From assembly GCA_028681335.1 (NCBI GenBank), contig JAQUIT010000006.1, forward strand, positions 124,001-188,000: 64,000 bases of DNA, in the 5' to 3' direction. Shown piece after piece: positions 24,206-32,480 of this stretch. Every line of letters begins with the position of its first letter. Within the stretch, counting starts at the first letter, position 1. Source of the stretch: Desulfuromonadaceae bacterium (lineage in GTDB: Bacteria > Desulfobacterota > Desulfuromonadia > Geobacterales > Pseudopelobacteraceae). A program made the position numbers and the translations under genes. The notes beneath the pieces are model-generated. The model saw only the letters and a list, made by a program, of their open reading frames with translations. It ran no database searches and had not been told where the DNA came from.

Positions 24206-25096
24206 CTACACACCTTCAGGAAACCTTCCAAAGGCCTCGATATATCGGCTTGGACGCCACGCTCCCCTTACCATGAGAAAGCTCAGGCAATACAACCTGA
24301 AGCCCATTTTCATCAACGCTCCGGCAAGCAGGCCGTCCCGGGCCATAACACGGGTTCGACAGGGGCGGCCCTTGAACAGCGCCAGGGCATGACTGAACAG
24401 ACAGACCGCCACATCCTCATCCTCCGCCAGTAATGGTCCAAGCTGCACCGCTCCGCTTCCGGGCAGGCACGCCAGATAGCCGCGAATCCCCGCAGCATCA
24501 CGGTAGAGGAGCACCTTGCCCCATCTGATGAAATAGGCAAAATCCGTACGGTGGTCAAAATGGCTGCGCGGCAGATCGTAGTTACAGACGGCATCAAGAC
24601 CCTGTGCCGTCACTTCACTCACGTTACTCTGCAGCTCCGGGTTATGCCTGGCCCTGCCGTTCAGAAGAAGGTCCAGCAGATCGGCTACCGGCCTGAAATT
24701 GTATGCATATTGGAAGGAGAATGATGTCGTGTTGAACGCCTCCTGCACACAGCGCAAACTTGACAAACCTTCCGCTCTTTCAAGGAGAGCATCCATCAAC
24801 TTCGGTGCCACGGACTTCCCCTGAAAGGCGGCATCAACGGCCATCGGCCCCGCCCCGCCAACGTCACCTCGTTTATTGACGAAGACCGCGCCAACCACAC
24901 GGCCATCAACTTCAGCGACAATACCTTCGCTTGAAACATAGTGGCACATCGCCCAGGCCCAGGCCTTTCCATCCTGCAGACCCTGCATAACCGGGGGATA
25001 GCCGTATTTGGATGCAACGCCGGTGAACCCTTCGTAAAGGATCTCTCCAACCCGGTCGATATCCGCTCTTGTCATATCCCGTATGACGATACTCAT
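24206..25096 (-). CDS. GNAT-family N-acetyltransferase
   Basis: A 296-residue protein. The N-terminal 150 residues have the GNAT pattern (VIRDMTRADIDRVGEILYEGF, GIVAEVDGRVVGAVFVNKRGDVGGAGPMAVDAAFQGKSVAPKLM with the acetyl-CoA pyrophosphate loop). The C-terminal half (HFDHRTDFAYFIRWGKVLLY, GYLACLPGSGAVQLGPLLA) resembles a second, degenerate GNAT fold. It is located between the carrier/ligase group and the NeuD-like acyltransferase, 43 bases downstream of the latter. Possible roles are acetylation of a sugar amine or transfer of the activated aminoacyl group; the latter is speculation. Confidence 0.75.
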   Translation of the reverse strand: MSIVIRDMTRADIDRVGEILYEGFTGVASKYGYPPVMQGLQDGKAWAWAMCHYVSSEGIVAEVDGRVVGAVFVNKRGDVGGAGPMAVDAAFQGKSVAPKLMDALLERAEGLSSLRCVQEAFNTTSFSFQYAYNFRPVADLLDLLLNGRARHNPELQSNVSEVTAQGLDAVCNYDLPRSHFDHRTDFAYFIRWGKVLLYRDAAGIRGYLACLPGSGAVQLGPLLAEDEDVAVCLFSHALALFKGRPCRTRVMARDGLLAGALMKMGFRLYCLSFLMVRGAWRPSRYIEAFGRFPEGV

Positions 25097-25138
25097 AGTG
25101 TTTTCCTTATGAACACAGTGTGTTGATTGATTGGCACT

Positions 25139-25918
25139 TCACGTAACCGGCTGGGTAGCGGCATCCAAAAGCTCATTATTCTCCGGCACCCACAGTTGTT
25201 TCTTCGTCCTTGCCCCGGACCCCCAGCGCGGCTTATCAGGGTCCACAGGCCAGGTCAGCCATTCCCTTAATTCATCGCTCCTCTTTGGATACAGCTCAGG
25301 CGGGCGGTTGAAGTACACGCCTCTTTCGATGGTATTTCTGGTTATGGACACTCCGGTGCCGACAATACAATCGGGCGCGATGGTGACTCCCTCCTTGATA
25401 GTCGCGTTGGCGCCGATCAGGCAGTGTTCCCCGACGGTAACGCCGCCCAGTATCACGGCACCCGGAGCCACAAAGGAATGATCCTTAAGGACCACATGGT
25501 GCCCGATTATCACGGAGTTGGTTACGGTGACGTTATTGCCGATCCGGGCAAAGGCTTCCACAGAGCAGTTGGTCCCGACGGTGCAATTGTCCCCCGTTAC
25601 CAATCCGGGCCAGGTGGTTGCTTTCGAGCTGATATAGGTAATCAATTCGTATCCCTTCGCCTTCGCCTGAAGATACTTCTCTTCCCTCACCCGGTTGACC
25701 TTTTGGAAACTGACGGAAACAATCATCTTGTATCGCGTGGGGGGGAAAACGGTTTCGATTTCATCGAAGGGGATCACCGGCAATCCAAACAGGCTATCCC
25801 CGGTCAGATATTTCCGATCGACAGTAAATGCAACGACCTCATAAGGAGAGTCATTGGTCAGGCAATCGTAGAAGAGCTCGGCAAACAGACTGTTTCCAAA
25901 AATGATCACTTTTTCCAT
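25139..25918 (-). CDS. NeuD/PglD-type sugar O- or N-acyltransferase (left-handed beta-helix)
   Basis: About 259 residues from ATG 25918, preceded by GAGGAGTC; a longer frame would overlap wzt. The N-terminal part (KVIIFGNSLFAELFYDCL, VAFTVDRKYLTGDSLFGLPVIPFDEI) is the PglD/NeuD substrate-binding Rossmann-like domain. From about residue 105 hexapeptide repeats follow (VGTNCSVEAFARIGNNVTV, FVAPGAVILGGVTVGEHCLIGANATIKEGV). Family members acylate nucleotide sugars. The last 50 residues (YFNRPPELYPKRSDELREWL) are an extra tail. It is 19 bases downstream of wzt in the same direction. Confidence 0.82.
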   Translation of the reverse strand: MEKVIIFGNSLFAELFYDCLTNDSPYEVVAFTVDRKYLTGDSLFGLPVIPFDEIETVFPPTRYKMIVSVSFQKVNRVREEKYLQAKAKGYELITYISSKATTWPGLVTGDNCTVGTNCSVEAFARIGNNVTVTNSVIIGHHVVLKDHSFVAPGAVILGGVTVGEHCLIGANATIKEGVTIAPDCIVGTGVSITRNTIERGVYFNRPPELYPKRSDELREWLTWPVDPDKPRWGSGARTKKQLWVPENNELLDAATQPVT

Positions 25919-25937
25919 ATCAGACTCCTCACTCCGC

Positions 25938-27233
25938 TCAGGAATAACACTGCCCTGTCGCACCACCGTCACCAAGATATTCCGTCGTCCACTCCAGCAC
26001 CGGCTGGACAACCCCCGGCTCCTTGCCGTACCAGCTCCCCTGCCGCTCTCTGACATCGAGGATGTCAAAGGAGACCCGGCTTTCGTGGCTATAGATCACG
26101 CAGTTGGAGTCCTTGACGACCATCACGACAAAGCGGTGCGAACCGCTGTTCAACAGGTCCCCCGGAAAATGGCAGACACTGCGCATCAGGCCCGACGGCA
26201 GGGTAGCGGTATTAATGTTGCCCGTGGAAAAGGCAATTATCTGTTCTGCGTTGTACAGGTGCAGGGTGATATGCAACTGCGCGGCGGGGAGCAGGTTCCA
26301 GTATTCAACTTCGACCCTGAACGGCGACTGCATCGTCAGCGGATTTGACAGGGCGTCAAACAGGCTGCCGTCCTGATGCTTCACGCACACGCGGCGAAGC
26401 CGTACCATGTCATTACCCGGCGCCTCCTCGGCACTACCCCAGACCTCTTCGGACAGATCATGCTCCTTCACGGACTTGGTCAGGTACTTTCTGACAATAT
26501 CCGCCGACGGGCCGTCCTCGACGATCTCTCCGCTCTTCACCCATATGACCCGCTTGCAGAGGCTGTTTACCGCAATCATGTTGTGGCTTATAAAGAGCAC
26601 CGTCTGGCCGTTCTTTGCCGCACTCCTTATCTTGTCGAGACACTTCTTCTGGAAGGCGGCGTCTCCCACGGCCAGCACCTCGTCCACCAGCAGAATCTCC
26701 GGTTCAAGATGCGCCGCCACGGCAAAGCCGAGACGCACATACATGCCGCTGGAATAGCGCTTCACCGGCACATCCAGAAACTTGCCGATCTCGGCAAACT
26801 CGACTATTTCATCGAAGCGTCTGCTGATCTGTTCTTTCTTCATGCCGATGATGGCGCCGTTGAGGTAGATATTTTCCCGCCCGGTCAGTTCGGGGTGAAA
26901 GCCGGTGCCAACCTCCAGCAGCGACCCTACCCTGCCGTAGACCTCGGCCCGGCCGCGCGTCGGTTCGGTGATGCGCGAGAGGATTTTCAGCAAGGTGCTT
27001 TTCCCGGCTCCGTTCTGCCCGATAATGCCGACGACTTCCCCCTGCCCGATCTCAAAGGAGACATCGTTCAATGCCATGAAGGTTTCCGAACCGTTGCCTG
27101 AGCGTCCATCCCGATGCAGTACCGACCTGAGTTTATCGGCAAGCTGTTCTCCGAGCGTGTCGTGGCGTTTTTTCAATTTGGCGATGTTATACTGCTTGGA
27201 AAGCTTTTCAGCCCGAATCGCAACATCTCCCAT
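25938..27233 (-). CDS. wzt: Polysaccharide ABC exporter ATPase with C-terminal glycan-binding domain (Wzt)
   Basis: A 431-residue protein. Residues 1-245 are the nucleotide-binding domain: EVVGIIGQNGAGKSTLLKIL (Walker A), YSSGMYVRLGFAVAAHLEPEILLVDEVLAVGD (signature and Walker B) and a switch His in ISHNM. Residues about 270-431 form a beta-rich extension (DGSLFDALSNPLTMQSPFRVEVEYWN, YSHESRVSFDILD) as in Wzt proteins, which recognise the terminal modification of the polymer before export. With the adjacent wzm it constitutes an ABC-dependent O-antigen/capsule exporter. Its presence means this locus makes a polymer by the ABC route in addition to the XrtA-type Wzx/Wzy-style genes nearby. Confidence 0.92.
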   Translation of the reverse strand: MGDVAIRAEKLSKQYNIAKLKKRHDTLGEQLADKLRSVLHRDGRSGNGSETFMALNDVSFEIGQGEVVGIIGQNGAGKSTLLKILSRITEPTRGRAEVYGRVGSLLEVGTGFHPELTGRENIYLNGAIIGMKKEQISRRFDEIVEFAEIGKFLDVPVKRYSSGMYVRLGFAVAAHLEPEILLVDEVLAVGDAAFQKKCLDKIRSAAKNGQTVLFISHNMIAVNSLCKRVIWVKSGEIVEDGPSADIVRKYLTKSVKEHDLSEEVWGSAEEAPGNDMVRLRRVCVKHQDGSLFDALSNPLTMQSPFRVEVEYWNLLPAAQLHITLHLYNAEQIIAFSTGNINTATLPSGLMRSVCHFPGDLLNSGSHRFVVMVVKDSNCVIYSHESRVSFDILDVRERQGSWYGKEPGVVQPVLEWTTEYLGDGGATGQCYS

Positions 27234-27274
27234 ACGCTGCTCCTGTGACCGCTGATTATATAAAGACCGCGCCG

Positions 27275-28123
27275 TTAAATATCATCGGCAAAGGTCTGTT
27301 CCATCCTTTTGAAATAAACGATTCCGCCAAACAGCAGCAGCACGACAACACCGGTACTTACCGCCATCATCAGCAGATCCGGACTCTCCTTGCCAAGAAA
27401 CGCCCAGCGAAAGCCTTCGATCACCGCAACCATTGGATTCAGGCTGTAAATCAGCCGCCACTTTTCCGGTACCATACTCACCGGATAGGCGACGGGAGAC
27501 GCATACATCCAGACCTGAACCAAAAACGGGATAATACTGCCCACATCCCGGTATTTCACGTTAAGCGCCGAAGCCCAAAGCCCCACGGCCAGGGCGGTCA
27601 TTATGGCAAGAACCAGAAACAGCGGCAGCGCCAGCAGGCCCCACGTGGGGACAATCCTGAACCAGGCCATCAGAGCCAGCAAAACGATGAAAGAAAAAAA
27701 CAGGTCAACGACCGGGGCAATCGAAGCGGCAAGCGGAATCAAGAGCCGGGGAAAATAGATTTTGGTTACCAGGCTGGAACTGTTGACAACACTGCCTGAG
27801 CTTCGTGACAAGGCTTGAGCAAAGTACGACCAGGGGAGCAAGGCGCTGAAGGCAAAAACCGGATAGGGGATGCCGTCGGAAGGGATTTTGGCCATGGTGC
27901 CGAAGATCAGCGTGAAAATTATCATTGTGAGCGTAGGCTGGATAATGACCCAGGAGGCGCCGATGGCCGTCTGTTTGTAGCGGACAATCACGTCCCGCCA
28001 CACGAGGAAATAGAGCATTTCACGATGACGCCACACACTTGCCAGATCAAGCTGGAACAGGCCCTTTCTCGGCTGTATGACGGCGTATGGCCTTTTTAAA
28101 GTATTTTCTGCTGCTAACTCCAT
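27275..28123 (-). CDS. wzm: Polysaccharide ABC exporter permease (Wzm)
   Basis: A 282-residue ABC-2 type permease with six hydrophobic segments (ASWVIIQPTLTMIIFTLIFGTMA, YPVFAFSALLPWSYFAQAL, LLIPLAASIAPVVDLFFSFIVLLALM, LLALPLFLVLAIMTALAVGLWASAL, a fifth, and VSTGVVVLLLFGGIVYFKRM). The WRHREMLYFLVWRDVIVRYKQT N-terminus and the NPMVAVIEGFRWAFLG motif are characteristic of O-antigen exporters. It precedes wzt by 41 bases and follows the polysaccharide deacetylase by 15 bases, all on the minus strand. Confidence 0.92.
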   Translation of the reverse strand: MELAAENTLKRPYAVIQPRKGLFQLDLASVWRHREMLYFLVWRDVIVRYKQTAIGASWVIIQPTLTMIIFTLIFGTMAKIPSDGIPYPVFAFSALLPWSYFAQALSRSSGSVVNSSSLVTKIYFPRLLIPLAASIAPVVDLFFSFIVLLALMAWFRIVPTWGLLALPLFLVLAIMTALAVGLWASALNVKYRDVGSIIPFLVQVWMYASPVAYPVSMVPEKWRLIYSLNPMVAVIEGFRWAFLGKESPDLLMMAVSTGVVVLLLFGGIVYFKRMEQTFADDI

Positions 28124-28138
28124 GACGTGTACCTCACC

Positions 28139-28981
28139 TCAGGTCCGGCTCAAGACTTCGCGGGCCGAAGAAAAACTGAAATTATCCAACAAATGACGCA
28201 CTTTCAGCTCCATGCGTTCAAGGTTCAGGTAATGCCTGAAACAGGACTTCGCACCGGCCCGGATACGCGGCTGGGCCGGGTCTATCTCCCAGGGATGGAA
28301 ATAGACGATGACCGGCTGCTTCTCTGTGACATTGATCGCCTGAATTGCCCGTGCAACCAGTGCGACAGGAAAGAGCCTCAGATAGCCACCGCCGCAGATC
28401 GGCAGTTGAGATTTCCACCACCCTACTTTCAGCGGAAACGTCGATATCGGAAATTCCCGTATTTTTCCCGCGTGCGTTGAAATTTCATGCGGAAAGCGCT
28501 TTCCTCCGGGGATGCCGTAGATATCATGGGTAATGGGAAAGATGCTGGAGTCGTAGGTAAAGCCCTCCTCGACAAGGATATCGAGTGCCCAGAGCGACCT
28601 TGTCGTGATTGAATAGCTGGGAGCGCGGTAGCCATGGACCCGTTCACCGCAGAGATCTTCAAGGAGACTCTTTGCCCTCGAGATATCCTGGCGGAATTCC
28701 TGCGGGGAGAGGCGATAGACGAGTTGATGTCCGTAGCCGTGGCAGGCGATTTCATGTCCCCGGCGGCTGATTTCTTTGACCAACGCCGGAAGCCGCTCGG
28801 CAACCCAGCCAAGCACGAAAAACGTCGCCTTTAAGGCAAACTCGTCCAGCATATCCAGGATACGCAGCGTGTTCCGCTCCACCCGGAGTGGGTATTCTCC
28901 CCATTCTTCAGGCTTTATCTGCCGTTCGAAGGCGGTCACCTGAAAATAGTCTTCAACATCTATGGTCAGGGCATTAATCAT
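28139..28981 (-). CDS. XrtA/PEP-CTERM-locus polysaccharide deacetylase
   Basis: About 280 residues from ATG 28981, giving the family start INALTIDVEDYFQVTAFE. The NodB fold motifs are there: TIDVEDY (catalytic and metal Asp), HEIACHGYGHQLVY (metal His pair), YRAPSYSITTRSLWALDIL and the C-terminal VIVYFHPWEIDPAQPRI. The DYFQV start and the following conserved C-terminal block are characteristic of the deacetylases associated with exosortase-A exopolysaccharide loci. It is expected to N-deacetylate the exported polymer or its precursors. It sits 8 bases after the outer-membrane protein gene. Confidence 0.9.
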   Translation of the reverse strand: MINALTIDVEDYFQVTAFERQIKPEEWGEYPLRVERNTLRILDMLDEFALKATFFVLGWVAERLPALVKEISRRGHEIACHGYGHQLVYRLSPQEFRQDISRAKSLLEDLCGERVHGYRAPSYSITTRSLWALDILVEEGFTYDSSIFPITHDIYGIPGGKRFPHEISTHAGKIREFPISTFPLKVGWWKSQLPICGGGYLRLFPVALVARAIQAINVTEKQPVIVYFHPWEIDPAQPRIRAGAKSCFRHYLNLERMELKVRHLLDNFSFSSAREVLSRT

Positions 28982-28989
28982 CTGAAACC

Positions 28990-30228
28990 TCAAAATGTTT
29001 TCTTGAGCTCGACCATCGCCCGGTTTACATGCCAATTGTCCGTGATGATGCCGGGGGAGTAATACCCCGCGTAAACATAGGAGAGCGCAACGGTCAAGCG
29101 TTCGGCCAGCAGATAACTGATGCCGGAATCGACCTGAAAGCGCCGGGTGTAACTGTCCAGGAGCTGCTGTTCATATTTTTCCGCCGTAAAGGCCAGCCTG
29201 CCTTTCAGGTCGGCGCTAAAGTCATACTGTCCAGTGACCGTTGCGCCATATTTCCTGGTCTGCAGGGTATCTGTCTTGGTCGTGGCGTAGTCGGAGTAGA
29301 CTGGGGAAAAACTGATGGAACCTCTTTTAAGGCGCTGTTCGATGATGGCTCTGACAAAACTTTCCTTGATGACATTGCTCAGCGGGTCTTCATTGTAGCT
29401 GACACCTGTTGTCAACGTAGCGGTCAGCGTATCGAACACATGGGTCAGGCCGGCGTTCCAGGCGAGGCTGTCGAGGCGTTGGCCGCTGCTATAACGGGTC
29501 CACGTATTTCCTGCCTGGGCAAAGAGGAACGATTTCTCCGCATATTCATAGCGAAAACCACCCAGCGCCTGATGCTGGCTAAAGTCGTCGATATCGGCCA
29601 ACTCCCTCGTAAAGGTATAGCCGGCGGTCAAACTGAAGCTTTTTGACAACTCGTAGGCCACATCCAGAAAGGCCATGTGGTCCGTCTTGTCGATACCGGG
29701 AGAATTAATATAGCGGGTATCTGTGTAGCGGTAGCCCCCCTTGACCGGGAACCTTGCAGACGGACGCAACGTGAAGTACGGCGATGCCGTTATTATATTC
29801 CGGTCCGACTGGTTGACGAAGAGGCTCTCCCTCGTCGTGTCCCGTGTTACATCCAGCGAAACACGTTGGTAATCATCGGCAGCTTCCAGAAAAAGCAGGT
29901 TGTCAACCGCCGTCAGCTTGGCCTTGGCGTTGAGTGTGTGGCTCACCTCGTCCCCGCGGCTATCCCTGGCGTAGTGGCGGTAATCGAACACATAATTGAG
30001 ATCGCCTTCGAGCGCAGGTGCCTTATAATTCATAATGAGCCCCGGGAGCGCCCTGGTGATGTAATCAGAAGTCCGGTTGGTACGCGTCTCAAAGACATTG
30101 TCAGTGAACTCCTCGCTGACGGCAAGAGAGGGGTGCAGTTGAAAATCCCCCCCCTGAGCGGCGCTTGCTACTGACAGAACAGTGAAAACGGTTGACTTGA
30201 ATAGTGCGTTTGGCATGGAGAGCCTCAC
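28990..30228 (-). CDS. PEP-CTERM-system outer-membrane beta-barrel protein
   Basis: A 412-residue protein with a signal peptide (ALFKSTVFTVLSVASAAQGG), FQLHPSLAVSEEFTDNVFETRTNRTSDYITRALPGL at the mature start and alternating amphipathic strands ending in an aromatic C-terminal residue (AMVELKKTF), a hallmark of outer-membrane insertion. The SEEFTDNVFET region matches the family regularly encoded in exosortase-A polysaccharide loci. A role in passage or anchoring of the polymer at the outer membrane is presumed from location. It lies 48 bases after the ATPase gene. Confidence 0.85.
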   Translation of the reverse strand: MRLSMPNALFKSTVFTVLSVASAAQGGDFQLHPSLAVSEEFTDNVFETRTNRTSDYITRALPGLIMNYKAPALEGDLNYVFDYRHYARDSRGDEVSHTLNAKAKLTAVDNLLFLEAADDYQRVSLDVTRDTTRESLFVNQSDRNIITASPYFTLRPSARFPVKGGYRYTDTRYINSPGIDKTDHMAFLDVAYELSKSFSLTAGYTFTRELADIDDFSQHQALGGFRYEYAEKSFLFAQAGNTWTRYSSGQRLDSLAWNAGLTHVFDTLTATLTTGVSYNEDPLSNVIKESFVRAIIEQRLKRGSISFSPVYSDYATTKTDTLQTRKYGATVTGQYDFSADLKGRLAFTAEKYEQQLLDSYTRRFQVDSGISYLLAERLTVALSYVYAGYYSPGIITDNWHVNRAMVELKKTF

Positions 30229-30275
30229 TGGAATGCTGTTAACGAACGGTTATGTACCTCTGCAGGCAGTAAAAA

Positions 30276-31445
30276 TCAGAGTTTGAACATGCGCCCGAAC
30301 ATATTGCCCATAAACGATTGCGAATTTTCTTCACCGCTATATTCACTCACCTTCTTGGCCTCTGAGACCGGGGTGCTGTCGAAAGGCTCCGCCATTAATT
30401 CACGGTCCTTTTTCTGATAAATCGCCGCGGACTTCTCCAGTTCGGCAATTTTTGCCGCCATCTCCAGAAGTCTCTTCTGGCTACCCGATTCAGATTCCTT
30501 GCCCAGATTATCGAGCCTGTCATTAAGGTCCTTGATCATGGCAGAGACCGCAGGGTCGGAAGGCCCGGCGGGAAAGGTGCCCTCAACGCGCCCTTCTCGT
30601 GTAACGTGACCATCCAGTGACTCGCTCCCCCAGTAGTGATACTCGAAGTCCAGGTCACCAATAATATCCAGAACCATAGCAGCGTCGATAGCCCTGGTTT
30701 CCTCGGCAAACGCCGCCAGCAGGATAAAATCGCAGATAATATTGATCAGCCGCGGAATGCCCCTGCTGAAGGTGAAGATGATGTCGATGGTATCCCCGAA
30801 GAAACTCACGGCATCACGGTCACCTGCCTTTTCGAGCCGGTGCAGAATATAGAGCTCTATCTCGGAACGGCTCAATGGCTGAATATGGCAGTTTATGCTG
30901 ATACGCTGCCGCAGCTGGATCAGCGTTGCCGATGCCAGTGTCTTGCGCAGTTCAGGCTGTCCCACAAGGATGATCTGCAGAAGTTTTGCATTATCCGTTT
31001 CCAAATTAGAGAGCATCCTGATTTCCTCAAGCAGATCATGGTTGAGGTTCTGGGCCTCATCGATTATCAGTACCGGCTGATTCCCCTTCACGAACTGGTC
31101 TATCAGGAACAAGTTCAACTCACGTAGCAGGGTAATCTTGTCCTTGTTAAGCACAGGCAGACCGAAATCATCGTTGATCATCGCGATCAACTGTTCCGAA
31201 TCAACACGCGTATTGAATATTTTGGAAAGGACGACATCGGAGAGGTTTTTTTTGATAAGGTTACGGATGATGGTCGTCTTACCGGAACCGACTTCACCTG
31301 TGAGCAGAATAAACCCAACCCGTTCCCTGATGCCGTAGTCCAGATAGGAAAGCACCTTCTTGTGCGAGCTGCTCATGAAGAGGAAATCCGGATCAGGAAG
31401 CAGGTCGAACGGCTTCTGTTTCAGGTTAAAAAATGCCTCGTACAT
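30276..31445 (-). CDS. XrtA-system ExeA-like AAA ATPase
   Basis: A 389-residue protein starting with YEAFFNLKQKPFDLLPDPDFLF, the ExeA/GspA-type entry. Walker A is FILLTGEVGSGKTTIIRNL (about residue 50), Walker B is QPVLIIDEAQNLN (about residue 122), and a sensor region RMLSNLETDNAKLLQIILVGQPEL follows. The C-terminal 110 residues contain a short coiled coil (AMIKDLNDRLDNLGKE, KRLLEMAAKIAELEKSA). It corresponds to the putative secretion ATPase of exosortase-A polysaccharide loci. Its precise job is not known. Confidence 0.88.
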   Translation of the reverse strand: MYEAFFNLKQKPFDLLPDPDFLFMSSSHKKVLSYLDYGIRERVGFILLTGEVGSGKTTIIRNLIKKNLSDVVLSKIFNTRVDSEQLIAMINDDFGLPVLNKDKITLLRELNLFLIDQFVKGNQPVLIIDEAQNLNHDLLEEIRMLSNLETDNAKLLQIILVGQPELRKTLASATLIQLRQRISINCHIQPLSRSEIELYILHRLEKAGDRDAVSFFGDTIDIIFTFSRGIPRLINIICDFILLAAFAEETRAIDAAMVLDIIGDLDFEYHYWGSESLDGHVTREGRVEGTFPAGPSDPAVSAMIKDLNDRLDNLGKESESGSQKRLLEMAAKIAELEKSAAIYQKKDRELMAEPFDSTPVSEAKKVSEYSGEENSQSFMGNMFGRMFKL

Positions 31446-31507
31446 AACATCATCCCCTTATTCGAGTATCCCCACCAACGTTAAAGGCAGAACCTCACCC
31501 CCAAAAG

Positions 31508-31605
31508 TCACCCCCAACCCCCCTCAATCCCCCCTTATCAGGGGGGAAGCATTTAAAGTCTCCCCTGATAAGGGGAGATTGAGAGGGGTTAGCTTTTTGG
31601 GTTAG
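31508..31605. repeat. Composite palindromic intergenic repeat, copy 2
   Basis: The reverse complement of this segment matches the repeat at 24109-24191 almost base for base (CCTTATCAGGGGGGAAGC, GTCTCCCCTGATAAGGGG). It sits between the tyrosine kinase and ATPase genes. The strong hairpins could also modulate transcript ends. Confidence 0.75.
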
Positions 31606-31628
31606 CTTTAGGTGTCAGCTTTTGTTTT

Positions 31629-32441
31629 TCACACAAACCCTTCGCGGCTGTACTGGTAACGGTCGCGGGGGAACTCCGTTGTCGCCGCGTTGTAAACGAG
31701 GCCCAGGATCTGGGTCCCCTTGATACAATCCATCGTTTCCTCGATATTGTGCAGCGTTACCACCCCCTCTTTCGCAACCAGCACAACTCCATCGACAATG
31801 GCACTCAGCGAACGTGTTTCCGCAAACGGGAGCACGGGCGGGGTGTCGATGATAATGTAACGGTCATGATAGCGGTTCTTCATCTCAAGGAAGAAATCCC
31901 GCATCCGCTGCGATGTAAAAACCTCTGCGGGGTTCGGCACATTCCGGCCTGCCGGCAGAAAGGACAGTTTGCCGACACCGGTACGGATGAGCGCGTCCCT
32001 GACGTCGGAGCCGTCAAGCAGGCAGTCGGTAAGTCCCAATTTATTTTCCAGCCCAAGATAGCCGTGCAGGGATGGATTTCTTATATCCGCATCCACGAGC
32101 AACACGGTGTGGTCAAACTCCTGGGCCAGACTCAAGGCCAGATTGGCAGCGGTGAGGCTTTTACCTTCGCTGCCGACGGAACTGGTCACCATCAGCATGT
32201 TCTGAAAAGATCCTTTTTGAGTCAGTTTGACGATGACTGATTTCAGCTTGCTATACTCTTCCGCCGCCTGGGTATGCGGATCATTCACAGCCACAAGCAG
32301 CTGGTTGGTCAGTTTGATTTGGGGTGTTGTCATCGGTGGCAGCTGATGCACCCTGCTGGCGGGTTTTTTCCCCGTATTATCAGTGGCCGAATCAACCCTC
32401 AACTTAGCCGCTTTTTCAAGAGCTTCTTCAATTCTGCTCAT
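31629..32441 (-). CDS. XrtA-system tyrosine autokinase (CpsD/Wzc kinase-like)
   Basis: About 270 residues from ATG 32441, giving the family start SRIEEALEKAAKL; AAAGGA lies 8 bases upstream. BY-kinase motifs: VTSSVGSEGKSLTAANLALSLA (Walker A), TVLLVDADIRNPSLHGYLG (A') and DRYIIIDTPPVLP (Walker B). The C-terminus holds two tyrosines (RYQYSREGFV) for autophosphorylation. In this family the kinase works with a separate Wzz-like protein, here encoded 40 bases upstream, to control polymer length and assembly. Confidence 0.92.
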   Translation of the reverse strand: MSRIEEALEKAAKLRVDSATDNTGKKPASRVHQLPPMTTPQIKLTNQLLVAVNDPHTQAAEEYSKLKSVIVKLTQKGSFQNMLMVTSSVGSEGKSLTAANLALSLAQEFDHTVLLVDADIRNPSLHGYLGLENKLGLTDCLLDGSDVRDALIRTGVGKLSFLPAGRNVPNPAEVFTSQRMRDFFLEMKNRYHDRYIIIDTPPVLPFAETRSLSAIVDGVVLVAKEGVVTLHNIEETMDCIKGTQILGLVYNAATTEFPRDRYQYSREGFV

Positions 32442-32480
32442 AAGATATCCTTTCAAAGCGCATATTTTTAGTTACCTGTT

